Source of the DNA: Porcipelethomonas sp964621265
GTDB lineage: Bacteria; Bacillota; Clostridia; Oscillospirales; Ruminococcaceae
DNA: 64,000 bases
Direction of reading: 5' to 3'
Assembly (NCBI GenBank): GCA_964621265.1
Contig: CAZULQ010000003.1
Span: 61,713-125,712 of the forward strand
The translations under genes and the position numbers were made by a program. Of the stretch, positions 35,001 to 43,793 are shown piece after piece. The notes beneath the pieces were generated by a model. That model ran no database searches and was not told the origin of the DNA. It saw nothing but the letters and a program-made list of their open reading frames with translations. Each line of letters starts with the position of its first letter. Positions within the stretch are counted from its first letter, which is position 1.

Positions 35001-35149
35001 AGATAAATTCCGCTGTTTACATTACGGATCATGTAAGTGCCGTCGGGCACAACTGATCCACCCTCTGCCTGTACAACCGAACTGCCATAAGTGACAGCAG
35101 AAGTTGTCAGCATCACAAGGGCTGTAATCAAAGCCTTGATTTTTTTCAT
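32075..35149 (-). CDS. Secreted rhamnogalacturonan lyase (PL11) with CBM13, internal dockerin and CBM35-like module
   Basis: 1024 residues from the ATG that opens the signal peptide (MKKIKALITALVML). An upstream frame extension of 24 residues lacks secretion logic. A CBM13 (about 33-175) comes first. A dockerin sits in the middle (GDLNDDGVINVFDNIL ... NVNGDADFTSDDISVL, about 195-260). A CBM35-like beta-sandwich (about 265-395) precedes the PL11 beta-propeller, which runs to the end (GRQMEALDRGLCAAYTGSG, DFDGDGKSELICKTADG, DVDADGKDEILYG). It would cut rhamnogalacturonan I backbones. Internal placement of the dockerin is unusual, as most are terminal. Confidence 0.92.
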   Translation of the reverse strand: MKKIKALITALVMLTTSAVTYGSSVVQAEGGSVVPDGTYMIRNVNSGIYLDVAGGVAADGTNVQQWNATSGQAYNMWRFEADENGDYKIYSMLGDGDDYCLAVESSSELFGDNVCIQQAADTANQLYTLSANSDGSFKLLTKCSNGAHAVEVINAETSSGSNVQQWEVNGANCQDWELIPIKQSADKTETKVKVEGEVFEAGDLNDDGVINVFDNILAKREIKKPEISNHRKYAANVNGDADFTSDDISVLQKYLTNKGAEIIKQQVETTRKYAAVDGKFESAYVETTNAGFESDAYLNLYNEKGLEAAWNVVADADGVYAVTFRYANGGTANRNLAVNVGNELVYWNGDFAPTGAWTTWGEQTLYLPLKAGVNLVTVTSLTDEGAPNIDHITIAKTDKEMSAGTPIDPIVGKPYGNTTNTGTFGVGRQMEALDRGLCAAYTGSGMLVSWRSLATDPENTTFKLYKNGALEAEIAAADATTYLAAGATATDVFTLDTYFDGMLGEKANSALVLSTKNSGQSGAYMDITLEKPADQTMPDGTTCTYTPNDASVGDADGDGEYEIYLKWDPSNSKDNANDGYTGTVFIDCYKLDGTRLFRIDLGKNIRAGAHYTQFMVYDFDGDGKSELICKTADGTVDGKGKTIGSASADYRSTAGRILSGPEYLTLFDGYTGEALDTIDYEPGRGSDHTQWGDNYGNRVDRFLAGVAYLDGQTPSAIFARGYYTRTGIAAYDVKDNKLVKKWLFDTGHDSSNAYYGQGNHSLIVMDVDADGKDEILYGSCCIDDNGKGLWSTKLGHGDCMQAGDLIPERPGLEVFQVHEHIYCAEIHDAKTGEIIWRVDGSDDVGRGIGFNFDASNPGMEFTSVTDSVVYGYNPSSGKVESRGYSWSNVTKWGMNSAVWYDGDLEREVLDRTMVDGYNKGRLFTGDGASYNNYSKSNACITADIFGDWREELIFYANGGTTLRIFGTTHDTDIKLFTLMHDSQYRTGVAIENVGYNQAPNTSFFLGTGYDMPKKPTIYTINANE

Positions 35150-35359
35150 AATAAATTTTTCCTTCCCATATATATATTTACCCACTTTCTTTATACTTGA
35201 ATTATACCAGTTTCTTTGCATATAGTCAATTATTTTTTAGCTAAATCGTTATAATATCGGAGTATCAAACACTTTAAACACTATATTTTACAGCACTTTT
35301 CACAAATTTTTCTTGCACAAAATGTCATTTGATAACCAATGTCGGAAAATTTGCAGCAC

Positions 35360-35388
35360 TTGACAGCTGAAATTACATCTGATATAAT
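35360..35388 (+). promoter_or_regulatory. Promoter of the RNA methyltransferase gene
   Basis: TTGACA, a 17-base spacer and TATAAT; consensus apart from the context. Confidence 0.82.
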
Positions 35389-35417
35389 ATTTCACACCAT
35401 AAAAACAGGAGAAACTT

Positions 35418-36236
35418 ATGAATAACATCATTAATATAACAGATTTTTCAGCGCATGAACTTGACATATATGCACGTCTTTCAGAAAAACAGCTTCTTCA
35501 TATAAATGAGCCTCACGAGGGCATTTTCATTGCAGAAAGCCCGAAGGTGATTGAACGTGCGCTTAATGCAGGCTATACGCCGATATCACTTCTTCTTGAG
35601 CCTCAGCATATAACAGGTGAAGCGGCAGACATTATTGCAAAATGTCCTGAAGTGCCCGTCTACACAGCCAAGGAAGATATACTCGTAAAGCTCACGGGTT
35701 TTAAGCTTACACGAGGTGCTCTCTGCGCAATGAAACGCAGACAGCTCCCGCAGGTTCAGGAAGTGTGTGCAAATGCAAAGCGTGTTGCGGTACTCGAGGA
35801 CGTTGTAAACCCTACAAATGTCGGTGCAATATTCCGTTCAGCGGCGGCTCTGGGAATTGACGCAGTTCTGCTCACAAAAGCATGCAGTGACCCGCTGTAC
35901 AGACGTTCGGCAAGAGTCAGCATGGGAACGGTTTTCCAGGTTCCGTGGACATTTACAGACAGCATCACTGAACTTAAGGAACTCGGATTTAAAACTGCCG
36001 CAATGGCGCTCGATGACAATTCTGTAAGTATTAATAATCCTGAGCTTATGAGTGAACCCAAACTTGCAATAGTCCTCGGAACAGAGGGAGACGGCCTTGC
36101 CGCCAAAACCATTGCAGACTGCGATTACACAGTAAAAATCCCTATGTCACATGGGGTTGACTCATTAAACGTTGCCGCTGCAAGTGCTGTTGCATTCTGG
36201 CAGCTTGCAGGCTGTAATTTTACTACTATTGACTGA
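35418..36236 (+). CDS. TrmH/SpoU-family RNA 2'-O-methyltransferase
   Basis: 272 residues. An N-terminal substrate-binding region precedes the knotted SPOUT domain with its three motifs: NPTNVGAIFRSAAALG near 133, LGTEGDGL near 219 and IPMSHGVDSLNVAAA near 240. Such enzymes methylate ribose in rRNA or tRNA using SAM. The exact target cannot be told from sequence alone. It forms a single-gene unit with promoter and terminator. Confidence 0.92.
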   Translation: MNNIINITDFSAHELDIYARLSEKQLLHINEPHEGIFIAESPKVIERALNAGYTPISLLLEPQHITGEAADIIAKCPEVPVYTAKEDILVKLTGFKLTRGALCAMKRRQLPQVQEVCANAKRVAVLEDVVNPTNVGAIFRSAAALGIDAVLLTKACSDPLYRRSARVSMGTVFQVPWTFTDSITELKELGFKTAAMALDDNSVSINNPELMSEPKLAIVLGTEGDGLAAKTIADCDYTVKIPMSHGVDSLNVAAASAVAFWQLAGCNFTTID

Positions 36237-36269
36237 TACATATAGATTTATTGTATGAATAATTATTCA

Positions 36270-36305
36270 AACAACCCTTTCGTCAAAAAAAGGGTTGTTT
36301 TTTTA
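36270..36305 (+). terminator. Terminator of the RNA methyltransferase gene
   Basis: ACAACCCTTT and AAAGGGTTGT pair and are followed by TTTTTTT. Confidence 0.9.
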
Positions 36306-36334
36306 TGTAATTCAACAATTTTGTACAAAACTAC

Positions 36335-36363
36335 TTGAATTTTCTACATATATATGGTATAAT
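36335..36363 (+). promoter_or_regulatory. Promoter of the chemoreceptor gene
   Basis: TTGAAT, a 17-base spacer and TATAAT, about 60 bases before the start. Confidence 0.72.
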
Positions 36364-36425
36364 TTCTACAATGATATTTTATAATTTTTCAACGACACAC
36401 TATTTATATATGGAAAGGACTTTTT

Positions 36426-38399
36426 ATGAAATCAATTAAGGGCAGAATCACTAAATTTTCATTGCTGCTCGTCGGAGTACCTTTATTGCTCTCAGCAGTA
36501 GTAACCAACACCATGAACTACATGTCCGCCAAAGACCTTGTTAAAACAAACATGACCGAAATGGCAAATGAGTCAGCCGGAAATGTATCATGGGAACTTA
36601 AAGCAAAATCAAACCTGGCTCTTGCGGGCGGATATATCCCTGACCTTTCATCAACTCAGGTTGACAGAAAGCACAAGCATGAAATCGTTCAGGAAATGTC
36701 GGGCAGATATGGCTTTCTCGGCGGTGGATATATCGGCGTTGACGGTCTCACGATTGATAAACAGAACTGTAAAAACCAGGACTTTTATACCAAGGCTAAA
36801 AACAACGGTGAATACGTAATTTCCGAACCTATCAACACAGAAGATGTTTCAACCATTGTTGTTTCGGCACCTGTAAGAATTGACGGCGACCCTATGAATG
36901 ACATCATCGGCGTTGTATACTTCCAGCTGGACGGCGAATATCTCAACGATATGATGAGAGACATCAATGTCAGTGAAAACAATGGCGCCTACATAATCAA
37001 CTCTGAAGGCTACACTATCGCAGATATCAATTCAGAGCTTGTTGTCGGCGGTGAAAACATTGAAGCACTTGCTGAAGAAGACAGCAACTACAAATCCTTA
37101 GCTTCAATTCATGCAAAAATGCGTGAAGGCGAATCGGGATTCGGCGAGTACACACTCAACGGCGAAAGAAAGTTCATAAGCTATGCACCGATTGAAGGTA
37201 CGGACGGCTGGTCACTTGCAATTTATGCACCTCAGCAGGATTTCATCGGTAGTACATACGATGCGATTTTAGCTTCAATTATCCTGTTTGCTGTTACTGT
37301 TGTTATCGTAATATTCATAGCAATCGGAACAGGTAAATCAATCGGCAATCCTATCAGACTCTGTGCTGAACGTCTCCAGAGTCTTGCTGAAGGCGACCTT
37401 AAGAGCGAAGTTCCAAAGATAAAGTCAAAGGACGAAACTGGTATCCTTGCAAATGCAACATCAACACTTGTTACTGATTTCAACAACATCATAAATAATA
37501 TCGGTGATATACTAAGCAGTATGTCAAACGGAAATCTCGATATCGACGTTGAAGAATTCAGACATTACTACACCGGTGACTTCACACAGTTGCTCGCATT
37601 TTTAGGAGAAATCAACGAAAAGCTCAATCAGACAATGAGCAACATCAATATTTCGGCAGGACAGGTTTCAATAAGTGCCGAACAGATGTCAAATGTTTCA
37701 CAGCAGCTTTCAATGGGTGCTACAAATCAGGCTTCATCAATCGAAGAGCTTGCTTCAACAATCAATATTGTTTCTGACCAGATTAATAATAATGCCAAGG
37801 AAGCAGTATTTGCAACAAAGAAAACAAGCGAAGCGGGGTCACAGCTTGGCGATGTAAGCATCAGAATGAACGAGCTTGTTTCAGCAATGCAGGAAATTAC
37901 AACTTCATCTGATGAAATCAAGAAAATCATCAAGACAATCGAAGACATTGCTTTCCAGACAAATATTCTTGCTCTCAATGCAGCGGTTGAAGCTTCAAGA
38001 GCGGGAGAAGCCGGCAAGGGCTTTGCAGTTGTTGCCGATGAAGTAAGAAACCTTGCAGGAAAGAGTGCTGAAGCAGCAAATAACACAACTCAGCTTATAG
38101 AAGGCACAGTTACAGCCATTGAACATGGTACAAAGCTTGTTGATGATGTTGCCAAAAGACTTTCAGTCGTTTCAGATTCAGCTTCAGCTGTTTCTGTTGC
38201 AAACGACAAGATTAATCAGTCTTCACGCACATCTGCAGAATCGATCAATCAGATTACAGCAGGTATCGACCAGATTTCAAGTGTTGTACAGACAAATTCA
38301 GCTACTGCTCAGCAGTCGGCTGCCGCATCTGAAGAGCTTTCAGGTCAGGCTGAAACACTGAAAAATCTCATCTCTGCATTCAAGCTTAAAGAAAAATAA
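36426..38399 (+). CDS. Methyl-accepting chemotaxis protein
   Basis: 657 residues. N-terminal membrane segment about 10-30. The extracytoplasmic double-Cache-like sensor spans about 35-275 (GGGYIGVDGLTIDKQ, VVYFQLDGEYLNDM). A second membrane segment lies at about 280-302, followed by HAMP (GNPIRLCAERLQSLAEGDL). The cytoplasmic signalling coiled coil carries the conserved tip AFQTNILALNAAVEASRAG and GKGFAVVADEVRNLAGKS. It would pass ligand binding to CheA/CheW. No other chemotaxis gene is in the window. The ligand is unknown. Confidence 0.95.
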   Translation: MKSIKGRITKFSLLLVGVPLLLSAVVTNTMNYMSAKDLVKTNMTEMANESAGNVSWELKAKSNLALAGGYIPDLSSTQVDRKHKHEIVQEMSGRYGFLGGGYIGVDGLTIDKQNCKNQDFYTKAKNNGEYVISEPINTEDVSTIVVSAPVRIDGDPMNDIIGVVYFQLDGEYLNDMMRDINVSENNGAYIINSEGYTIADINSELVVGGENIEALAEEDSNYKSLASIHAKMREGESGFGEYTLNGERKFISYAPIEGTDGWSLAIYAPQQDFIGSTYDAILASIILFAVTVVIVIFIAIGTGKSIGNPIRLCAERLQSLAEGDLKSEVPKIKSKDETGILANATSTLVTDFNNIINNIGDILSSMSNGNLDIDVEEFRHYYTGDFTQLLAFLGEINEKLNQTMSNINISAGQVSISAEQMSNVSQQLSMGATNQASSIEELASTINIVSDQINNNAKEAVFATKKTSEAGSQLGDVSIRMNELVSAMQEITTSSDEIKKIIKTIEDIAFQTNILALNAAVEASRAGEAGKGFAVVADEVRNLAGKSAEAANNTTQLIEGTVTAIEHGTKLVDDVAKRLSVVSDSASAVSVANDKINQSSRTSAESINQITAGIDQISSVVQTNSATAQQSAAASEELSGQAETLKNLISAFKLKEK

Positions 38400-38412
38400 G
38401 TATTAGTAACAT

Positions 38413-38453
38413 AAACTCCGTATCTGACGAGTAAATCAGATACGGAGTTTTTT
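38413..38453 (+). terminator. Terminator of the chemoreceptor gene
   Basis: AAACTCCGTATCTGA and TCAGATACGGAGTTT form a 15-bp stem followed by TTTTG. Confidence 0.92.
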
Positions 38454-38521
38454 GTGTGACTATTCACTATTTATCGTAATTAACAGCAATCAACCTTCAC
38501 TTGATGTTGTCCAAACGTCTG

Positions 38522-40495
38522 TTACTTGTCCCTGACAGATACTTTATATAAATATCCGCCTGTGTATTTTTTCCATATTGGATTTCCTAAAATCTCAGGT
38601 AATGCTCTGATAATATCATCATCAACTTTTTCTGTATTCTTTTTAGGCAATACTTTGCTATCAATTTTTGATTTGCATCTTCGGTTGATTTCTTCTGATA
38701 TACCTTTTATCTCCTTTAGCGGAACAAGGTCCATATGCTTATTAAGATATAGTGATTTGGCTATCTTACCATCAAGAAGTGATATGTTTGAATTAACAAT
38801 ATTTTCTGCCTCATCAACTGTCATCAGCGTCATTCCCTCTGTCCTGCTATAAGCCATCCATCTGCGATGTTCAGCCTCAGCAATCGAACTGATATCAGAT
38901 TTTTTCATCATAATATCAATAAGTGACGTATCAGCTTCGCTGTCTTCGCATTTTTCCATATCAAGTCCCATACACCACAATTTATATTTTATACTCACTG
39001 CTGCCGAAAGGCTTGATTTACGATTATATTCAAGCGCATAGTAACTATTCATTGCGCTACGATATGCTGCTTCATCATCTTCCTGTGGCAAACCCGAATA
39101 TGCAAAATTAATTCGTTTGGAAAGTGATTCCAACTCAGGATTTACAAGCTCATCATAAGTATATATCTGTTCGTTATATCCAAAAGGATGTATTCTGTAT
39201 TTTGACTGCATAAGTAAATCAGCTTTTTTATCATTTGAAACATATGCCGCAATAAACGGATAATTAGTATAACTGCCGTCAACAGACAATAAAAATCGTC
39301 TGAGCTTTACTGCTGTTTTTACATTTTCATCCTGGTCTCCCGTTCCACATATTACAACATATCCCGCATCCGAACAGTTTTTCTTTATTATTTCATTAAA
39401 ATCCATTCTGTCAGGATTACTTTCAAAGAATTTAATATCATAATCCGAGTTTAATATTTCCGGGAAATTCACATTCAGATATTCGCATATTAACTCGGTT
39501 TTCTCTGCAATAACATTAATCTTAAGCTTAACCTCAGGTAACTGACCACACGCTATTGCCGCCATCATGAATTCCTCAGCAAGTTTATCAAATCCAATTA
39601 TCAGTATTGATAACTCACCTGATTTTATCGAATTATAAAGAGGTTGTTCTGTCATAAGCTTATAGGCAAAAAGTCTGTTATTATTGATTATTCTGAAATC
39701 AATAATAGTTTTGATAGAATCAATTATGGTTTCATCTGAACTGCTGTTATCCGAAAAAGCAGCTATATGTATATTTTTAAGATTATTCTTTTCTGTTTTT
39801 TCATAATAATCCTGTAATCTGAGTCCGATATCAATATTATCGTCAGGGTTGTCCACAAGAAAATAATAAAGCTCGGATTTCGAAACATCCACCTGTGGCA
39901 ATCTGCCGGACTGCACATCAAGTTTCATTTTATGACTGATGTGCGAAATCTGTTTATAGCCCAGTTTTTCTTCAAGGTCAGGATTAATTTTTTCTGCACC
40001 ATAAAATATTATCGCAACTGATTTATCCATATTGTCCGCTATGCTTTCAGCTATTCTTATTGCCTGCTCATTATAACAGGATAAAATATATACACTTTTT
40101 TTCCTTCTGCTTACAAATTTTGCTTTCCACAACTCAAGGTTTTTACGGATAAACCTGAATGTAACAACGCCCAATAATGCAGGCAGTGAAACATGTATAA
40201 CGGCCCTTAACAATAATCCGATATTAAATAGGATTACATCGTCTGTTTTCGGAAGATATGTTTCGAAATAATTGGCACTGATTGTCAGAATCTGAAACAG
40301 GTTTAATATATCACAGATGATTGCTTTGTAAATATTGGACTTTTCAAAATATTCCGGAAAATAAATACTGAAACCTGAAATTATAGTAAATATAAAAGCC
40401 AAATTAAAGTTTCGCTTCCTTGTATTAATTATGCTATATACCATCAGCATTATGCATAATAAAGACAATACTGTACATATACCCCATAATGTCAT
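38522..40495 (-). CDS. Membrane protein with RCK/TrkA-like and RyR-like domains
   Basis: 657 residues; the ATG at 40495 follows GAGGTG. About four membrane segments lie before residue 120 (LWGICTVLSLLCIMLMVYSI and others). Two Rossmann-like segments follow: KSVYILSCYNEQAIRIAESI near 130 and LSILIIGFDKLAEEFMMAA near 275, like TrkA-N/RCK domains that bind nucleotides. The C-terminal part has AEHRRWMAYSRTEGM near 540 and KHMDLVPLKEI near 590, matching the bacterial ryanodine-receptor-like (RyR) domain pattern of HxxW and H.DL.P. It lies 16 bases after the TIR-TPR gene in one transcript. I infer a membrane sensor or effector for a nucleotide made or sensed by the TIR partner. Confidence 0.72.
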   Translation of the reverse strand: MTLWGICTVLSLLCIMLMVYSIINTRKRNFNLAFIFTIISGFSIYFPEYFEKSNIYKAIICDILNLFQILTISANYFETYLPKTDDVILFNIGLLLRAVIHVSLPALLGVVTFRFIRKNLELWKAKFVSRRKKSVYILSCYNEQAIRIAESIADNMDKSVAIIFYGAEKINPDLEEKLGYKQISHISHKMKLDVQSGRLPQVDVSKSELYYFLVDNPDDNIDIGLRLQDYYEKTEKNNLKNIHIAAFSDNSSSDETIIDSIKTIIDFRIINNNRLFAYKLMTEQPLYNSIKSGELSILIIGFDKLAEEFMMAAIACGQLPEVKLKINVIAEKTELICEYLNVNFPEILNSDYDIKFFESNPDRMDFNEIIKKNCSDAGYVVICGTGDQDENVKTAVKLRRFLLSVDGSYTNYPFIAAYVSNDKKADLLMQSKYRIHPFGYNEQIYTYDELVNPELESLSKRINFAYSGLPQEDDEAAYRSAMNSYYALEYNRKSSLSAAVSIKYKLWCMGLDMEKCEDSEADTSLIDIMMKKSDISSIAEAEHRRWMAYSRTEGMTLMTVDEAENIVNSNISLLDGKIAKSLYLNKHMDLVPLKEIKGISEEINRRCKSKIDSKVLPKKNTEKVDDDIIRALPEILGNPIWKKYTGGYLYKVSVRDK

Positions 40496-40511
40496 AGTTT
40501 TCACCTCACGT

Positions 40512-43500
40512 TTATTCGCATTCCATTTTTATATTCTCTATTATTTCAAGCGTTTCAATTGCATTTTCATCATCTTCCCCATACATTTCAACATACGCAT
40601 TATGGGCTTTTTCAAACCAGATGATGGCTTCCGCTTTTTTATTCGCTTCATAATAAACCTGTCCTATGTTTCCATAGCACACTGCCACATCTGACTTTCT
40701 TTCAGCATTTTTCTTAAATATTTCGATAGCTGTATTCAGTTGCTTAATAGCTTTTCTATATTTTTTCATGCTATTATATGTAAGTGCAATGTTATTGTAA
40801 ATTTCTGCTGTTTCTCCTGATTCCGGTCCATACATTTCCTTGCTTAATTCCAATGTCTTCTTATACAGTTTCAGAGCTGATTTATAATCCTCAACTTCAA
40901 GATAAATATTACACAATATATTCTGTGTATCTATAAGATCCGGATCAGAATTTTTTTCCTGAATTGAAATTGCTTTTTTACAATAGTAAATTGCCGGTTC
41001 ATAGTTTCCAAGTTTACTGCTCGCAAATCCGACATTGCCATATGAAACAGAAAGTTCAGAACTATCTGGCATTTTTTTCTCTCGTATTACAAGTGCTTTA
41101 TTAAAATACTCAAGTGCATTTTCATAGTCGCATAATGTGTTATAAACCATTCCGATAGTGTTATAAATTTCGGCCAGCTCCGGATGTTCAGTTCCCAGTA
41201 CATTTTCCTGAATTTCAAGCGCCTTTTTATAATATTCAATTGCTTTTTCATAATCTTCATTAATATGATGTGCAATTCCTATATTGGAATATACAGTTCC
41301 GGCACCGGGATGATCCCCCATATTAATTTCATTATAAATATCACTTGCTTTTTCATAATATTCAAGTGCTTTTTCATCATCGCCCATATCGTGATACATT
41401 AATCCAATATTATTGTATGAAAGAGCAGTATCATGATGCTTATATCCAAGAACATCTTCCTGTATAGCAAGTGCAATTTCAAAGTATTTGATTGCTTCAT
41501 CTTCTTTAAATATATAGCTATATGACAAGCCCATATTATTGTATGCTTTAACTGTTTCAGGATGATTATGACCTACAGTTTTTTCATAAATATCAACAGA
41601 CTTTTTATAATACTCAATTGCTTTTTCATCATCTCCAAGTTTACTAACTGCCAATCCGAGATTGTTATAAAATGTAGCAGTCATTGCATGAGTTTCGCCA
41701 AGAATTTTAATCTGAATATCAAGCGCTTTTTCATAATACTCAAACGCTTCTTCATATTTGCCTGTACAATAATATATTAGTCCAATATTATTATACGACT
41801 TAGCAGTATCAGGATGTTCATCGCCAAATACTTTTTTCTGAATTTCAAGTGCTTTCTTTGAATATTCAATGGCCTTTTCATAATCTGCAATTGCAGAATA
41901 CAACATTCCAATATTATTATATGTTAAAGCAACACTTGGATGTTCATAAATATTTTCTTTTTCGTATATACCGGTAGCTTTTTGATAATATTCAAGAGCT
42001 TTTGGATACTCTCCTTTATTATAAAATAGTAATCCTATATTATTATATGCAAGAGCTGCATCCAGGACGTTTTGGCTTGGATTATTTTCGTATATTTTAA
42101 GTGCCTTTTCATAACATTCAAGAGATTTATCAAATTCACCTATATCACAATAGGAAATTCCTAAGTTGCTATATGTCACTGCTGTATCAAGAAAATCTTC
42201 CCCATAAGTTTCCTCTTCAATTTTAATTATATTCTGATACTGCTTAATGGCTTCTTTATATTTTCCGATCCCCTGATATACCAGCGCAATATTATTATAA
42301 AGAAAAGTTGTCTCAGAATCTAATTCTTCCGACATTGGTAACGCCTTGTTAAAGTAATACAACGCCTTTTCATAATCAGCAATTGTGTAATACAGAATAC
42401 CTACTTTTGAATAAGCTGCTGCAAGATACATTCCGTCTTCCCAGTCATCTGTTTCGTTGTATATTTTTTCCCTGACAACTGTTAGTTTCTCAGCATATTT
42501 CAAGGCTTTTTTAAAGTCAACCTCAACGCCAATACCACTCTCATACATATTTGCAAGTTCTTCAATAGCATCAGCAAAGTCTCCCTCAGCAGACTGGGAA
42601 AGCAGTTTAACCGCTCTTTCATAATCAACTTCTACATCAATACCGTTTTTATATGCAAGTGCAATAAAGTACAGATGCTCCGGATTCTGATTAATTTCGT
42701 TTGTTGCAATATTAAAAAGAGAGTTTTTCAAGGCAGCCGAAAATTCTCCGTTATCATCCGGATTAATACAATCAGGAACCTGTGGAAAGAGTTCTTTAAG
42801 TTTGTCAGAATCTGTTTTCACCATTTCGGCAGGAAGAACGGGTATACCACCTTCCAAAGCAGCAGGATATTCTGTTGTCATAACATAATTATCCTTTTCA
42901 AGCAGATTTGGCGTAACTGCAAGGGCAAAAAGCTTACTCTTTTTCATTGCGTCATAAATTGCATTGTTAAAATCTTCTCCCGGCACAAGAAATTCATCAT
43001 ACCATATAGCAATGTCCCGACAAAACTCATTCTTATGAATCAGCTTCATAAGTTTATGTGCTTCCTGTCTGTCTTTTTTTCTGTAACTCAGAAAAATATA
43101 CGCATCAAATGCATTACGTACCTTTTCAGCAAGTTCATCACCAATAAGAACATTGCTTAAAAATTTAGTGATTTTCTCATCAAAGCTTATCATTGTGGTA
43201 TCTTGCTGATTCATTGAAAGACACTGAAGATTACCACATATTCTGTTGAACTCACTTTCAAGACCTGTTTCCACGAGTATAGGTAAAACAGGTAAATGCT
43301 TTTTCATTGCTATATTAAAAACAGTATCCTTTGCAAAGCCTGACTGATATAAAAACTTTGAAGTAACAGGAATGACAATCAACTGCATTTGCGTAATTTC
43401 AAACTCAAAGTCATCCATGTTCTCCAGCTTTTCCGGTTCATTTTCGTAAAAAAAAGTGCAGTCTGATTTTGAAAAAATCAGTTCAGAAATCACGTCAAAA

Positions 43501-43589
43501 TACTTATCAAAATCTTCTGCATGCGCCGTATAAAACACCTTCGGCTTTTTCTGTGGAGAATCTTTGTCACCTTTTGTTATAAAATTCAT
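40512..43589 (-). CDS. Double TIR-like domain protein with Sel1 and TPR repeats
   Basis: 1025 residues; ATG after AGGTGG. A first TIR-like domain (about 16-122, KVFYTAHAEDFDKYFDV ... LPVLPILVETG) looks degenerate. A second, better TIR (about 160-260) has FDAYIFLSYRKKDR, IWYDEFLVPGEDF and NYVMTTEYPAAL; the Glu there (about 240) is in the place of the NAD-cleaving Glu. Two Sel1-like repeats (about 305-370) and roughly 15 kinesin-light-chain type TPRs of about 42 residues (YNNIGLxYxxxGxYExALEYYxKAL) fill the rest. TIR-TPR proteins occur in anti-phage and NAD-depleting systems. The TPR part probably senses a partner or invader. It is co-transcribed with the RyR-like membrane protein. Confidence 0.82.
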   Translation of the reverse strand: MNFITKGDKDSPQKKPKVFYTAHAEDFDKYFDVISELIFSKSDCTFFYENEPEKLENMDDFEFEITQMQLIVIPVTSKFLYQSGFAKDTVFNIAMKKHLPVLPILVETGLESEFNRICGNLQCLSMNQQDTTMISFDEKITKFLSNVLIGDELAEKVRNAFDAYIFLSYRKKDRQEAHKLMKLIHKNEFCRDIAIWYDEFLVPGEDFNNAIYDAMKKSKLFALAVTPNLLEKDNYVMTTEYPAALEGGIPVLPAEMVKTDSDKLKELFPQVPDCINPDDNGEFSAALKNSLFNIATNEINQNPEHLYFIALAYKNGIDVEVDYERAVKLLSQSAEGDFADAIEELANMYESGIGVEVDFKKALKYAEKLTVVREKIYNETDDWEDGMYLAAAYSKVGILYYTIADYEKALYYFNKALPMSEELDSETTFLYNNIALVYQGIGKYKEAIKQYQNIIKIEEETYGEDFLDTAVTYSNLGISYCDIGEFDKSLECYEKALKIYENNPSQNVLDAALAYNNIGLLFYNKGEYPKALEYYQKATGIYEKENIYEHPSVALTYNNIGMLYSAIADYEKAIEYSKKALEIQKKVFGDEHPDTAKSYNNIGLIYYCTGKYEEAFEYYEKALDIQIKILGETHAMTATFYNNLGLAVSKLGDDEKAIEYYKKSVDIYEKTVGHNHPETVKAYNNMGLSYSYIFKEDEAIKYFEIALAIQEDVLGYKHHDTALSYNNIGLMYHDMGDDEKALEYYEKASDIYNEINMGDHPGAGTVYSNIGIAHHINEDYEKAIEYYKKALEIQENVLGTEHPELAEIYNTIGMVYNTLCDYENALEYFNKALVIREKKMPDSSELSVSYGNVGFASSKLGNYEPAIYYCKKAISIQEKNSDPDLIDTQNILCNIYLEVEDYKSALKLYKKTLELSKEMYGPESGETAEIYNNIALTYNSMKKYRKAIKQLNTAIEIFKKNAERKSDVAVCYGNIGQVYYEANKKAEAIIWFEKAHNAYVEMYGEDDENAIETLEIIENIKMECE

Positions 43590-43677
43590 AATGACCACCT
43601 ACTTATCAGATATAATCGCCCGTTTTGCAGGAAGCATAGTGAGTCTTTGCGAAACTGCAGGGCATTGAGTCAAAATT

Positions 43678-43725
43678 TAATAAACACTTTGCGTTTATTA
43701 TATCATAATTTGGAGAATGTGAAAA
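43678..43725 (-). promoter_or_regulatory. Promoter and palindromic operator of the TIR-RyR operon
   Basis: On the minus strand a TATAAT occupies 43697-43702, with a weak -35 (TTTTCA) 17 bases upstream. The inverted repeat TAATAAAC / GTTTATTA (43678-43685 and 43693-43700) overlaps the -10 and the start point, a place where a repressor would block transcription. Confidence 0.55.
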
Positions 43726-43793
43726 GAGGTTTTGCGTTCGTAACAAAAATGTAATAATTACTTAATAATTTATCTATTTATTTATTGACGGAG

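Noticed and set aside
35150..35221. 24-residue extension before the PL11 signal peptide
   Set aside because: A signal peptide should be at the true N-terminus; the later ATG has a GGAAGG upstream.
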